Source: Clostridium sp031626875 (GTDB lineage Bacteria; Bacillota; Clostridia; Clostridiales; Clostridiaceae). Taken from it: a stretch of 64,000 nt of DNA. The position numbers were made by a program, and so were the translations under genes. Of this stretch, positions 1 to 8,530 are shown in pieces. The notes below the pieces were generated by a model. It was given only the letters and a program-made list of their open reading frames with translations, was not told where the DNA came from and made no database searches. How positions within the stretch are numbered: the first letter of the stretch is position 1; each line of letters starts with the position of its first letter. Location of the stretch: contig NZ_JANDMF010000002.1 of the NCBI RefSeq assembly GCF_031626875.1, forward strand, positions 186,001 to 250,000. The letters run 5' to 3'.

Positions 1-1
1 G

Positions 2-646
2 GAAGGATATAATGTTGTATTAGTAGATTTGCCTGGCCATTATGGTGATATATCAAAATCTAGAGATAAATTTAGTGAATTAGGAGATAGTGTTGCAGCT
101 TTAATTAATAAGCTTGTAAAGCAAAATAAATTAAATAATAAATCTGAAATTCAAGGTTGGTCATTAGGGGGATCTGTTGCTTTAGATATAGCAAGCAGGC
201 ATCCTAAACATATTAAATCAGTAGGATTAATAGATTCTTCATCCAATTGGTATGGAGTTAATTTAGGTTCTGTAACTGAAGAAACAAGGATAACAGCACT
301 ATCAACTTTAGTTCAGCAGTTAAAAAGTCAATCTGTAACGCAAGATGTTACAAACACTCTTATTGCAGATATACCTAATGTCATTGCTCCTGTAGAAGCT
401 TGTAATAGTGACTTTTCAATAGATAAAGTATTAAATATTGATGAACAGATATCTCAAATAAAAGTTCCTGTTTATGATTTTTTTGCTTCTGATGACATAT
501 TAACAACACTTGATAAGCAAAAAGACATGCTATCTCAAATTAAAGATGGACATCTATATGTTGCAGAAGATTATAACCATTGTGCAGTATTAGAAAATCC
601 TCAATTAGTTCATGATTCTTTTGTATTAATGCGCAATTTACCTTAA
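2..646 (+). CDS. alpha/beta hydrolase, 5'-truncated by the window edge
   Basis: The reading frame is open from the first bases, so the true start lies outside the window. Visible are the strand leading into the DLPGHYGD segment, the nucleophile elbow GWSLGG (catalytic Ser), an acidic residue in FFASDD and a C-terminal DYNHC segment with the probable catalytic His. This is the order of a Ser-Asp/Glu-His triad in the alpha/beta-hydrolase fold. The spacing resembles BioH-like or small carboxylesterase-type hydrolases, but the substrate cannot be read. The internal TTG at 29 lies inside the conserved core and is not the start. The gene converges on pepT with a shared terminator. Confidence 0.8.
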   Translation, partial: EGYNVVLVDLPGHYGDISKSRDKFSELGDSVAALINKLVKQNKLNNKSEIQGWSLGGSVALDIASRHPKHIKSVGLIDSSSNWYGVNLGSVTEETRITALSTLVQQLKSQSVTQDVTNTLIADIPNVIAPVEACNSDFSIDKVLNIDEQISQIKVPVYDFFASDDILTTLDKQKDMLSQIKDGHLYVAEDYNHCAVLENPQLVHDSFVLMRNLP

Positions 647-653
647 TGAATAA

Positions 654-692
654 AAAAAGACTTTAATTCTTTATTAAAATTAAAGTCTTTTT
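654..692. terminator. bidirectional terminator between hydrolase and pepT
   Basis: A perfect 15-bp inverted repeat (654-668 / 678-692) has A/T-rich flanks that give a U-tract on both strands. It serves the two convergent genes. Confidence 0.85.
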
Positions 693-707
693 TATATGAT
701 TTATAAA

Positions 708-1937
708 TTAACTATTAGCATATCTCTTTAAGATTTCTACAATTATATTAGTGCAGATATCCATCGCTTCAATAGTAATGTGCTCTGACTCTCCATGGAA
801 AGCATGGCCTCCAGTTCCTAGGTTAGGACATGGTAATCCATTATAACTAAGTGTTGCACCATCAGTACCACCCCTAATTGGCTCAATTACAGGAGTTACT
901 CCTAATGATTTCATAGCTTCAGTAGCATTTTCTATTAGGTGGAAACATGGTTTAATATGTTCTAACATATTTTTGTATTGATCTCGTAATTCTACCTCTA
1001 CAGTTCCTTCACCATACTTTTCATTTAATATTTTTTCAACATGCTTCATTGTATCTTTTTTTTCAGCAAATTTTTCACTATTATGATCTCTTAAAAGATA
1101 ATGCATATTTGCTCCAGCAGTATCACCATTTAGTTTTTCTAAATAGTAAAAACCTTCAAATTCTTCTGTATGCTCTGGCCTTTCAGTTGAAGGTAATAAA
1201 GAATTAAATTCACAAGCAACATTTAAAGCATTAATCATAGTATTTTTTGCACTACCAGGATGAACAAGAACACCTTTTATTGTAACATCTGCAACTCCTG
1301 CATTAAAGTTTTCGTAGCTTATTTCTCCTTCTACGCCTCCATCTATTGTATATGCATAATCAGCCCCAAACCCCTTTACATCAAAGTGGTCTGCTCCTCT
1401 TCCTACTTCTTCGTCTGGTGTAAATCCAATGCATATTTTACCATGAGGAATATTTTCAGTTAATATTCTTTCACATGCTGTTAATATTTCTGATATCCCT
1501 GCTTTATCATCTGCACCTAAAAGAGTAGTTCCATCTGTTGTTATAAGAGTTCTTCCTTTTAGGTCCTTTAAACCTGGAAATTTCTGTACAGATAATATAG
1601 TATTGTTTCCTTTTAAAATAACATCCTCACCATTATAATTTTCTATAATTTGTGGATTAACACCTTCTCCACTTGCACTTGGAGCTGTATCCATATGAGA
1701 AATAAGTCCTATACTTGGTCTATCTTCATATCCTTTAGTTGCTGGAATATATCCATAAACATATCCTTTATCATCAACTCTTGTTCCTTCTATTCCAAGC
1801 CCCTTCATCTCTTCAACTAATAACTTTGCTAAATCAAATTGTCTTTTAGTAGTTGGAACTGTATTTGAGCTTTCATCTGAGGTAGTATATACTTTTACAT
1901 ATTTTAACAAACGTTCATAAGCTTTCATTTTTGTCAC
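708..1937 (-). CDS. pepT: peptidase T (tripeptide aminopeptidase)
   Basis: This is a zinc aminopeptidase that removes the N-terminal residue from tripeptides in the cytoplasm, of family M20B. The 409 residues match the usual PepT length. Metal-site motifs in order are SHMDTAP (about 80-86, His81/Asp83), LLGADDKAG (139-147), the catalytic Glu pair in TPDEEVG (173-179) and the C-terminal GTGGHAFHGESEH with the last His ligand. The gene is monocistronic, with its own upstream region and the shared terminator at its 3' end. The alternative assignment to another M20 peptidase is unlikely given the full set of PepT motifs. Confidence 0.95.
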   Translation of the reverse strand: MTKMKAYERLLKYVKVYTTSDESSNTVPTTKRQFDLAKLLVEEMKGLGIEGTRVDDKGYVYGYIPATKGYEDRPSIGLISHMDTAPSASGEGVNPQIIENYNGEDVILKGNNTILSVQKFPGLKDLKGRTLITTDGTTLLGADDKAGISEILTACERILTENIPHGKICIGFTPDEEVGRGADHFDVKGFGADYAYTIDGGVEGEISYENFNAGVADVTIKGVLVHPGSAKNTMINALNVACEFNSLLPSTERPEHTEEFEGFYYLEKLNGDTAGANMHYLLRDHNSEKFAEKKDTMKHVEKILNEKYGEGTVEVELRDQYKNMLEHIKPCFHLIENATEAMKSLGVTPVIEPIRGGTDGATLSYNGLPCPNLGTGGHAFHGESEHITIEAMDICTNIIVEILKRYANS

Positions 1938-2010
1938 TCCATTTCTAATGTTCTCTATATTTTATATAGTACCACTATTTAAAATAATTTTACATAATTA
2001 AAAATAAAAA

Positions 2011-2053
2011 TTATGGAAATAAACTTATCTCTCAGAATAGTTTATTTCCATAA
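2011..2053 (-). terminator. terminator of mgtE
   Basis: A 15-bp stem (2011-2025 / 2039-2053) is followed on the minus strand by a T-rich tract, just past the mgtE stop. Confidence 0.8.
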
Positions 2054-2063
2054 ATTAAAATTA

Positions 2064-3392
2064 TTATATTAGATATTTAATAAATATTGTTGCTAATCCT
2101 AAAAAGAAAAAGAATCCTAAGACATCAGTAACTGTAGTTACAAATATAGCTGAAGCCAATGCTGGATCTATTTTTAACTTTTTCAATATAACAGGTATTA
2201 TATATCCTGACATAGTAGCAAAAACCATATTTAAAATCATAGCTACACCAATTACAATACCAAATACTACATTTCTTTCCCATGCATAGCCAAGTAATGC
2301 AATAACAGCACCAAGAGCAACACCTGTAAATAGTCCTACTAATAATTCCTTAATAAATATTCTTTTAGCATTTTCACCAGTTAGTTCTCCAAGTGCAATA
2401 CCGCGAACTACTATTGTTAATGATTGAGTCCCTGCATTTCCTCCCATTCCTGTAACTATTGGCATGAAAGTAGCTAAGGTTACTACTTGACTTATAGTTC
2501 CTTCAAACATTCCAACTACTGCTGCGGCTAATATAGCAGTTAACAAATTTACAAATAACCATGGTAATCTACTATTTACTGAATCTCTTAATGAACCATC
2601 AATTTTCTCTTCTTTACCAACTCCACCAAGACGATGAATATCCTCTGTTGATTCTTCTCTCATAATTTCAATAATATCATCAGCGGTAATTATTCCAAGT
2701 AATTTTTCTTTTTCATCTACTACTGGCATTGTTAAAAATCCATACTTTTCAAACTTATTAGCAACTTCTTCTTGATCAATATCATATTTTACTGAAATTA
2801 CATTCGTATTAGTTATTTCTGTAATCTTAGTTTCAAAATCTGAACTAACTAAATCTCGTAATGATAAAACACCTTTTAATATTTCATTTCTATCAGTAAC
2901 ATATAAATAATATGCACTTTCAGCATCTGGTGCTACTTGTTGCAAATACTTTAGTGTACCTTCTACTGTTTTATTATCTCTTATTGAAATAAATTCAGTA
3001 GCCATAATACCACCAGCTGTATCTTTTTCATAAGTCAAAAGTTTACTAACATCTTCTCTATCTTCTTCATTCATTTTTTCAAGTATATGCATTGATTTTT
3101 CTTCATCTAATGCACCTACAAGGTCAGTGAGTTCATCTGAAGACATTTCTTCTATAATTTTTCTTTGTTTATTTTCTGAAAAAACTTTTAAGATTTCATA
3201 TTTTTCTTCATCATCTTCTTCATCTATTATATGAGCTATCATCCAATCAGGTAGCTTGTTTAATATATTATAAAGCTCATCTTCATTTTCATGAATTACA
3301 TCTAAAATATCTGCTGGATGGATATCTTCTATTATTCCATTTAACTCTTCTTCTTTAGTATAAAGTAATACTTTTAATAATTCTTCTTTCAT
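2064..3392 (-). CDS. mgtE: MgtE magnesium transporter
   Basis: This is a Mg2+-gated Mg2+ channel of the cytoplasmic membrane. The 442 residues show the family order: an acidic N-domain of helical repeats (about 1-130), a pair of CBS domains (about 135-255, including the TAGGIMATEF linker) and five C-terminal membrane helices (about 280-440, with MGGNAGTQSL, part of the pore). The ATG follows a GGGAGGT ribosome site. The gene lies behind an M-box Mg2+ riboswitch with a strong sigma-A promoter, so it is expected to be shut off when Mg2+ is plentiful. A short ORF ends 16 nt upstream of its start. Confidence 0.95.
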   Translation of the reverse strand: MKEELLKVLLYTKEEELNGIIEDIHPADILDVIHENEDELYNILNKLPDWMIAHIIDEEDDEEKYEILKVFSENKQRKIIEEMSSDELTDLVGALDEEKSMHILEKMNEEDREDVSKLLTYEKDTAGGIMATEFISIRDNKTVEGTLKYLQQVAPDAESAYYLYVTDRNEILKGVLSLRDLVSSDFETKITEITNTNVISVKYDIDQEEVANKFEKYGFLTMPVVDEKEKLLGIITADDIIEIMREESTEDIHRLGGVGKEEKIDGSLRDSVNSRLPWLFVNLLTAILAAAVVGMFEGTISQVVTLATFMPIVTGMGGNAGTQSLTIVVRGIALGELTGENAKRIFIKELLVGLFTGVALGAVIALLGYAWERNVVFGIVIGVAMILNMVFATMSGYIIPVILKKLKIDPALASAIFVTTVTDVLGFFFFLGLATIFIKYLI

Positions 3393-3408
3393 TTTTTACC
3401 TCCCAAAT

Positions 3409-3510
3409 TTAGAGGTAGATAAAAAACATCGTCAGTGGATAAATTTCATCTTCCTCTAATAACTTTTTATTTTTACTAAATCTCAGCTTACTACTAGGAT
3501 CCAAGTCCAT
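3409..3510 (-). CDS. candidate 33-aa leader peptide upstream of mgtE
   Basis: Between the M-box terminator and mgtE, an ATG at 3510 follows an AGGTGGTGG ribosome site 4 nt away and opens 33 codons ending in TAA, 16 nt before the mgtE start. The peptide begins MDLDPSSKLRF, has a basic KNKK patch, then an acidic LLEEDEIYP stretch and a hydrophobic end. It has no similarity I recognise. Acidic runs and prolines in nascent chains are known to destabilise ribosomes at low Mg2+ (as in Salmonella mgtL). A role in Mg2+-dependent control of mgtE is inference. It could also be chance, since this is a short ORF in AT-rich DNA. Confidence 0.5.
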   Translation of the reverse strand: MDLDPSSKLRFSKNKKLLEEDEIYPLTMFFIYL

Positions 3511-3530
3511 TTACACCACCACCTTTTTTA

Positions 3531-3750
3531 TTACAAAAATAAAAGACTTTAATAGCTCCACACTAAAAAGTCTTTCTCATATCTTCTTAAATTGTAGAGC
3601 TTTAGCACTATAAAGCTTTGACAAATGTCAGCTACGTTAAAAATCACCTTTGCGATGATTTTTGTTAACCCATTGGAATCTCTCGATTTTTCTGGGTAGT
3701 AGCATATATCTTTATAGGAGCCTCACCTAACACTTATATTTTTTTGTCCT
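3531..3750 (-). promoter_or_regulatory. M-box (ykoK) Mg2+ riboswitch with terminator
   Basis: The minus-strand leader carries the conserved M-box core: TTAGGTGAGGCTCCTAT near its 5' end, then GCTACTACCCAGAAA, TCGAGAGA and CCAATGGGTTAACA. This is followed by a terminator stem (3541-3550 / 3566-3575) with a T-run. The segment GCTCTACA (3593-3600) can pair with TGTGGAGC (3555-3562) inside the terminator loop, giving a plausible antiterminator. The known class stops transcription when Mg2+ binds. Its position upstream of mgtE is canonical. Confidence 0.93.
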
Positions 3751-3755
3751 AATAC

Positions 3756-3784
3756 ATAATAGTCCTTTAAATTATATTGGTCAA
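3756..3784 (-). promoter_or_regulatory. sigma-A promoter for the M-box/mgtE transcript
   Basis: -35 TTGACC (3779-3784), a spacer of exactly 17 nt and -10 TATTAT (3756-3761) lie just upstream of the M-box core on the minus strand. The leader would be about 355 nt. Confidence 0.75.
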
Positions 3785-3838
3785 TGTTATTTTGTAAAAT
3801 AATAATTAAAAATATATTAAGATTTTTATACAAAAAAA

Positions 3839-3864
3839 GCACTATCTTCTCTTCAAGATAGTGC
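3839..3864 (-). terminator. terminator of the 146-aa gene
   Basis: A 10-bp stem GCACTATCTT/AAGATAGTGC is followed by a run of seven T on the minus strand. Confidence 0.85.
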
Positions 3865-3872
3865 CCAATTTT

Positions 3873-4313
3873 CTATTTTTTCTTATGTTTTTTGTAAAGT
3901 AAAGCTCCAATACCTACTGCAGCTATGGTAATAATAGCTGTTCCAACCTGTGCACGAAAAACAAAATCTTTATAATGATCATATACACTAATATTATAAC
4001 TATCTAACTTATTAGCTTTATTCATTTTATCAAGTTTTCTAGCAACAGTATATGCATGCATAAATCTTTCTTTAGAAAAATTATCATCTAATGCATCTTT
4101 TAAATCTTGTAAGTAATCGTTAGTCCAATCTTTTGAATCAGGCAAGAACTTTTCATTATCGTGTTCTTCAAAAACATCATATGATTCTGCCAAATCTAAA
4201 GCATCCTTAAATACTTCACGTGGATAATCTCTACTTATAAATTCATCCTTTAGTATCCTTCTAGCTTTTTGAAGATTATTAGCACTTATTGCCATTTTTA
4301 TATCATCTATCAT
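3873..4313 (-). CDS. small tail-anchored protein of unknown function
   Basis: I do not recognise this family. The product is about 146 residues, helical and charged, with one C-terminal membrane segment (TAIITIAAVGIGALLY) and a KKHKKK tail, so it is probably anchored with its N-terminus in the cytoplasm. The frame can be read from an ATG at 4331, but a consensus AGGAGGCGAG ribosome site lies inside that extension and 7 nt before the ATG at 4313, which I take as the start. The gene is monocistronic with its own terminator. Confidence 0.75.
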   Translation of the reverse strand: MIDDIKMAISANNLQKARRILKDEFISRDYPREVFKDALDLAESYDVFEEHDNEKFLPDSKDWTNDYLQDLKDALDDNFSKERFMHAYTVARKLDKMNKANKLDSYNISVYDHYKDFVFRAQVGTAIITIAAVGIGALLYKKHKKK

Positions 4314-4452
4314 AGTCTCGCCTCCTACCACATTCTATAATATTATATTATCATCAAAAATTAGTAAGGTGAACATTATTACACTTATTTTAAGAAAATT
4401 TTAAGTATTTTGATGACATTTGGACTATTTCAGAAAGAAAATAAATAATATA

Positions 4453-5322
4453 CTAAGAATTAACAAATTCTCCTCCATTTACATGTATTGCTTCTCCAGT
4501 TATGAATGATGCACCTTGACTTGCTAAAAAAACATATGCTTCTGCTAGTTCAACAGGTTGTGCAGCTCGTTTAAATTCAGTTTTTGAGCCAAATTTTTGT
4601 ACATCTTCGCTTGGCATAGATGATGGTATTAATGGAGTCCATACTGGCCCTGGTGCTACAGCATTTACCCTAATTTTTTTAGGTGCCAAACTTTTTGATA
4701 AGGATCTTGTCAAAGAAACTAATGCTCCTTTAGTTGATGAATAGTCAATTAAGGTTTCATTACCTTGATATGCTGTAATGGATGTTGTAATTATTATTGA
4801 AGCCCCTTCTTTTAAATGTTTAATAGAATTTTTCACCATAAAAATTGTTCCATAAACGTTTGTTCTAAATGTCCTATCTAGTTGCTCATAAGTAATATCT
4901 TCTATACTATTGGCTGTATGTTGCTCTGCAGAATTACATATTAATATGTCTATTTTTGAAAACGAATTAATAACAGTATTAACTGCATTTTGGCAAAATA
5001 TCTCATCACCTATATCTCCTTTTATTAGTAAGGAAATACCACCATAGCCATCTATTTTTCTTTTTGTCTCTTCCGCATCCTTATCTTCATTTAAATATAT
5101 GATTGCTACTTTTGCTCCTTCTTTAGCATATGCTATTGCTACAGCTCTACCAATTCCACTGTCTCCACCTGTAATTATTGCAACTTTATCTTTTAATCTA
5201 TTTGCATTAAAGTTATATTCTTCATGTTCATATATAGGCAATGGACTCATTTGGTTTTCAATACCAGGTTGAGTATTTTGGGTTTGTGGTGGAAAAACTT
5301 TAGGAAAAGTGTTTTCAATCAT
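4453..5322 (-). CDS. SDR-family oxidoreductase (YdaD/GS39-like)
   Basis: This is an NAD(P)-dependent short-chain dehydrogenase of the 'glucose/ribitol dehydrogenase' subgroup, which includes Bacillus general stress protein 39. After a proline/glutamine-rich N-terminal extension of about 40 residues typical of that subgroup, the cofactor loop TGGDSGIGR is at 51-59. The catalytic Ser is near 181 and the YSSTK motif is at 194-198, and the APGPVWTPL loop follows. The length of 289 is normal. The substrate is unknown, and a stress or sporulation role is inferred only from the subgroup. The gene is monocistronic. No clear hairpin follows it. Confidence 0.85.
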   Translation of the reverse strand: MIENTFPKVFPPQTQNTQPGIENQMSPLPIYEHEEYNFNANRLKDKVAIITGGDSGIGRAVAIAYAKEGAKVAIIYLNEDKDAEETKRKIDGYGGISLLIKGDIGDEIFCQNAVNTVINSFSKIDILICNSAEQHTANSIEDITYEQLDRTFRTNVYGTIFMVKNSIKHLKEGASIIITTSITAYQGNETLIDYSSTKGALVSLTRSLSKSLAPKKIRVNAVAPGPVWTPLIPSSMPSEDVQKFGSKTEFKRAAQPVELAEAYVFLASQGASFITGEAIHVNGGEFVNS

Positions 5323-5400
5323 AATATCATCTCCTTGTAAAAATATTTCCTATTTATTATGTGTACATAGCTGAACTTTAATCTATTTTCAAAAAAATAA

Positions 5401-5447
5401 TAGACAATTAGTAATAAAGATTTTTTATCTTTATTACTAATTGTCTA
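5401..5447 (-). terminator. terminator of the RpiR-type regulator
   Basis: A perfect 20-bp inverted repeat (5401-5420 / 5428-5447) is followed by a T-run on the minus strand. Confidence 0.85.
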
Positions 5448-5452
5448 CTTAA

Positions 5453-6349
5453 TTAATCTTCTAAAATATTTTTAGTATTATATGAATAAACATTGTAATC
5501 TTGCCATATCTGTTCTAAATTTTCAAATATATCAGAAATATTTTCCTTTTCTCTCATTCCAACTGCAATAATTAATGCATTTATAATAGACAAAGGTGCT
5601 ACTAGTGAGTCAACAAAAGATGCCATATTGCTTTGTGCAATTAATGTATAATCTGCTTTTGCTGCTAATGGAGAAAGTAAACTATCTGTTATAGCTAAAA
5701 CCTCCGCTCCCCTCTTTTTCGAAAAATCTAATACATCAATGGTTTTGGTGGCATACCTTGGGAAGCCTATTCCTATAACTAAATCTCCCTCACGGACATT
5801 AATCATTTGTTCAAATATATCTGAAATACCATAACTTACAATTCTAACATTCTGTAAAATAATATTTAAATAAAATCCTAAAAATTCTGCTAATGCTGTT
5901 GAACTTCTAAGCCCTATAATATATATTGTCTTTGCTTTAAAAATTGAATTTAACACTTCATCAAATGTATATGGATTTATTTTTTCAAGAGTTGCTCTTA
6001 TATTTTCCATATCAGCTTTAAGTACACCTTTAAGTGCATCTCCTGTTGAAATGAAATCTTTAGAAAGTTCAAGTCTTTGTACTGTAGTCAGTTTATTTTT
6101 AATTAACTCTTGTAATGCTTTTTGAAGCTTTGGATAACCAGAAAACCCAAGTTCATTAGAAAATCTTACTACTGTTGATTCAGAAACTCCTACAGAATCA
6201 CCGAGTTTAGCTGCTGTCATAAATGCTGCCTTATCATAATTCTTAAGTATGTATTCTGCTATAAGTTTTTGTCCTTTGCTTAATCTCTGAAACTTAATTT
6301 GAATAATTTTCATTAAGTCTTTTACTTGTTCATTTACTTCGTTATCCAT
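5453..6349 (-). CDS. MurR/RpiR-family transcriptional regulator
   Basis: The 298 residues contain an N-terminal HTH_6 domain (about 10-85, with SVGVSESTVVRFSNELGFSGYP as the recognition region) and a C-terminal SIS sugar-phosphate-binding domain (about 125-260, with YIIGLRSS and IGIGFPRYA). Members sense phosphosugars and control sugar, amino-sugar or sialic-acid genes. Here no sugar operon is adjacent, so the target is unknown. The gene stands alone, with a strong terminator behind it. Confidence 0.88.
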   Translation of the reverse strand: MDNEVNEQVKDLMKIIQIKFQRLSKGQKLIAEYILKNYDKAAFMTAAKLGDSVGVSESTVVRFSNELGFSGYPKLQKALQELIKNKLTTVQRLELSKDFISTGDALKGVLKADMENIRATLEKINPYTFDEVLNSIFKAKTIYIIGLRSSTALAEFLGFYLNIILQNVRIVSYGISDIFEQMINVREGDLVIGIGFPRYATKTIDVLDFSKKRGAEVLAITDSLLSPLAAKADYTLIAQSNMASFVDSLVAPLSIINALIIAVGMREKENISDIFENLEQIWQDYNVYSYNTKNILED

Positions 6350-6457
6350 TAAATATTCACCCTATCGTCATTTAAAATTTTTATAACATTTGCAATTCAA
6401 TTCTATCATCATATGCAGATATATTCAACATTAAAAATCTGTATATATTTAGTGTAT

Positions 6458-7039
6458 CTATTTCTTTTCTATTATAACAAGCTTTGGAGGATTATTACTC
6501 CTATTTAAGTAACTGTGTAACATCACTCCATACTGTGACTTAGGCAGAGTTTCAAGATACTCTAAAATGCAAGTTTCTTCTTTCTTGCCTTCACAATGAC
6601 CTGTATATATACATATTGCCATCACTCCACTAGATGATAATATATTAAGTCCTTCCTTAATACTTTTTAGTGATGTATTATGATTAGTTGTTATATTTTT
6701 ATCTCCTCCTGGTAAAAAACCTAAATTATATACTATGCAATCTACTTCACCCTTTACATGCTTTGTTAATAAATGATGAGAATCATTTATTACATTAACA
6801 TTTTGAATTTCTTTTTTTATAAAGTTTTCACATGCTTCTTTTTGGATGTCAAATGCATATACTTTTTCAAAATATTTAGCCAAAAACTCCGTATCATATC
6901 CATTTCCTAAAGTTCCATCAATGGCAACTTTTTTATTTACTAAAAACTCTTTAATTATATAATGTACCAATTCACTTATATCGCCTACATATTTAAACAT
7001 ATCTTCTCTGCTCCTTATAAAATTAAGAAGCTTTTTCAA
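6458..7039 (-). CDS. mnmM: tRNA methyltransferase MnmM (YtqB family)
   Basis: This is a class I SAM-dependent methyltransferase with motif I AIDGTLGNGYDTEFLA (about 40-55) and the family signature YNLGFLPGGDKNITT. It keeps the YTGHCEGKKEE segment and the NNPPKLVIIEKK end of Bacillus YtqB. That protein was shown to methylate nm5s2U34 to mnm5s2U34 in tRNA and was renamed MnmM. The 193 residues match. The cytoplasmic role in wobble-uridine modification is transferred from the family. Other genes of the pathway are not in the window. Confidence 0.8.
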   Translation of the reverse strand: MKKLLNFIRSREDMFKYVGDISELVHYIIKEFLVNKKVAIDGTLGNGYDTEFLAKYFEKVYAFDIQKEACENFIKKEIQNVNVINDSHHLLTKHVKGEVDCIVYNLGFLPGGDKNITTNHNTSLKSIKEGLNILSSSGVMAICIYTGHCEGKKEETCILEYLETLPKSQYGVMLHSYLNRSNNPPKLVIIEKK

Positions 7040-7083
7040 AATATTAATGAAAATCCTTCATACTTTGAAAAAGCCCCTTTTAA

Positions 7084-7266
7084 TTATACTTCTTTACTTT
7101 TAAGAAAATCTTTTAGTTCATGAAGTTCTTTATCTACTCTGTCAATTTTAGCATCATATATTTTTGCTTCTGCTTCTGATTTTGTTTTCTCCTTACTATC
7201 CATTAAAAACTCTAATTGTGAACATAGTTGTGCAAATTCTAAACACAAATCATAGTATGTTTTCAT
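7084..7266 (-). CDS. 60-aa coiled-coil protein of unknown function
   Basis: This is a short, highly charged and predicted helical protein. Heptad-like repeats from about residue 20 onward (MDSKEKTKSEAEAKIYD) suggest a coiled coil. An AGGAGGG ribosome site stands about 10 nt before the ATG. It lies 44 nt upstream of mnmM in the same orientation and may share its transcript. I do not recognise the family. Confidence 0.65.
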   Translation of the reverse strand: MKTYYDLCLEFAQLCSQLEFLMDSKEKTKSEAEAKIYDAKIDRVDKELHELKDFLKSKEV

Positions 7267-7406
7267 ATAATATATTCCCTCCTAATTTTTGCAATATGTA
7301 ATTTTTTCCTTTACAATATTAATTATATACTTATTACATATTCACGTCTTCTATTCATAATACAAATAAATTTGTAGAATATAACAAAAATTAGAATATA
7401 AATAAA

Positions 7407-8117
7407 TTAAAGACTATTTATATATTGAAGTTCTTCTATTGATAAGTCTCTAAATTCACCTTTTTTCAAATCACCTAACTTTATTTTTCCTATTCCAATC
7501 CTTTTAAGTGAAATGACTTCATGATTAACAACTGAGCACATTCTTCTAATCTGTCTATTTTTTCCTTCATGAATTCCTATTTTAATAAGGCTATTTTTTT
7601 CTACATAATTAAGAAGTTCAACTTTTGATGGAGCTGTTATATATCCACCTATATCAATACCTTTTTCTAACTTTTCAAGTTCTACTTTTTTTATTTCTCC
7701 TTTAACTAAAGCAATGTACTCTTTTACTATTTTAACTCTTGGATGAATAATTTTATTGTAAATTTCACCGTCATTAGTTAAAATTATCAGCCCAGAACTA
7801 TCATAATCTAGTCTCCCTATAGGATAAATTCTTTCCTGAACATTTATTATGTCTAAAACAGTTTGTCTGTTTTTTTCATCTTTAACAGATGTTATATAAC
7901 CTTCTGGTTTATTTAACATAATATATACTTTTTTTTCTTCTGGTAAAATCAACTTTCCTTCATACTCAACTTTATCCTTAATACTATTAACCTTAGTTCC
8001 TAGTTCACTTATAATAATATCATTAACCTTAATTTTTCCAGATAAAATTATTTCTTCACACTTTCGTCTAGATGCTATACCACATCTTGCCATATATTTT
8101 TGTAATCTTTCTTCCAT
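7407..8117 (-). CDS. rluB: RluB/RsuA-family rRNA pseudouridine synthase
   Basis: It isomerises uridine to pseudouridine in ribosomal RNA. An S4 RNA-binding domain (1 to about 60, with RCGIASRRKCEE) precedes the catalytic domain with GRLDYDSSGL (catalytic Asp104) and the late motif GKNRQIRRM. The 236 residues and N-terminal S4 domain fit RluB of Gram-positive bacteria, whose target is 23S rRNA in the peptidyl-transferase region. The RsuA or RluF subfamilies cannot be fully excluded from motifs alone. No partner gene is adjacent. Confidence 0.85.
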   Translation of the reverse strand: MEERLQKYMARCGIASRRKCEEIILSGKIKVNDIIISELGTKVNSIKDKVEYEGKLILPEEKKVYIMLNKPEGYITSVKDEKNRQTVLDIINVQERIYPIGRLDYDSSGLIILTNDGEIYNKIIHPRVKIVKEYIALVKGEIKKVELEKLEKGIDIGGYITAPSKVELLNYVEKNSLIKIGIHEGKNRQIRRMCSVVNHEVISLKRIGIGKIKLGDLKKGEFRDLSIEELQYINSL

Positions 8118-8202
8118 AAAATAATCACTCCATGTTTTTAATTCAAGTTGATTATATCCTTATGTTCTAAAAATTTCAATTTAAAGTTTATTTAACAATA
8201 TT

Positions 8203-8228
8203 AAAGGGCATCAATTTTGATGCCCTTT
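8203..8228. terminator. hairpin after the Cys/Gly-rich gene
   Basis: A perfect 12-bp stem (8203-8214 / 8217-8228) has a 2-nt loop and short T-runs on both sides. Confidence 0.7.
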
Positions 8229-8238
8229 AGGTCTTTTA

Positions 8239-8436
8239 CTAGAACCAACCACCACGGAAACCGCCACAGCCACCGAAACCGCCCATGCCGAATCCGCCAA
8301 ATATTAGCATTAGCCATATAAGTGGAAATACACCACCACAGTTTCCAAAAGGACTCTGACCAAAGCCACCACCACAACAGTTATTTCTATTAACATTGCA
8401 ACAACTGTTAACTGGTCTACAGCAACATTTTGACAT
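8239..8436 (-). CDS. 65-aa Cys/Gly-rich small membrane-associated protein
   Basis: The N-terminal third is packed with cysteines (MSKCCCRPVNSCC, NNCCGGG). A short hydrophobic stretch (VFPLIWLMLIFGGFG) follows, and the end is Gly/Phe-rich. The ATG is preceded by AGGAGTTGAGTAACT. Comparable small Cys- and Gly-rich proteins occur in spore formers and some are spore-coat or YjcZ-like, but I do not recognise this one and infer no function. Several cysteines suggest metal binding or cross-linking. It has its own terminator. Confidence 0.7.
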   Translation of the reverse strand: MSKCCCRPVNSCCNVNRNNCCGGGFGQSPFGNCGGVFPLIWLMLIFGGFGMGGFGGCGGFRGGWF

Positions 8437-8530
8437 AGTTACTCAACTCCTATTCATTTGATTACTATATTGTATTCTTTACCTAGGAGTTTTGTTCTAG
8501 ATACTTTTATTTTACATAAGAAATTTAAAT

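Noticed and set aside
7040..7083. Terminator between the 60-aa gene and mnmM
   Set aside because: The AAAAGCCCCTTTT segment gives only a 4-bp stem. The two genes may be co-transcribed.
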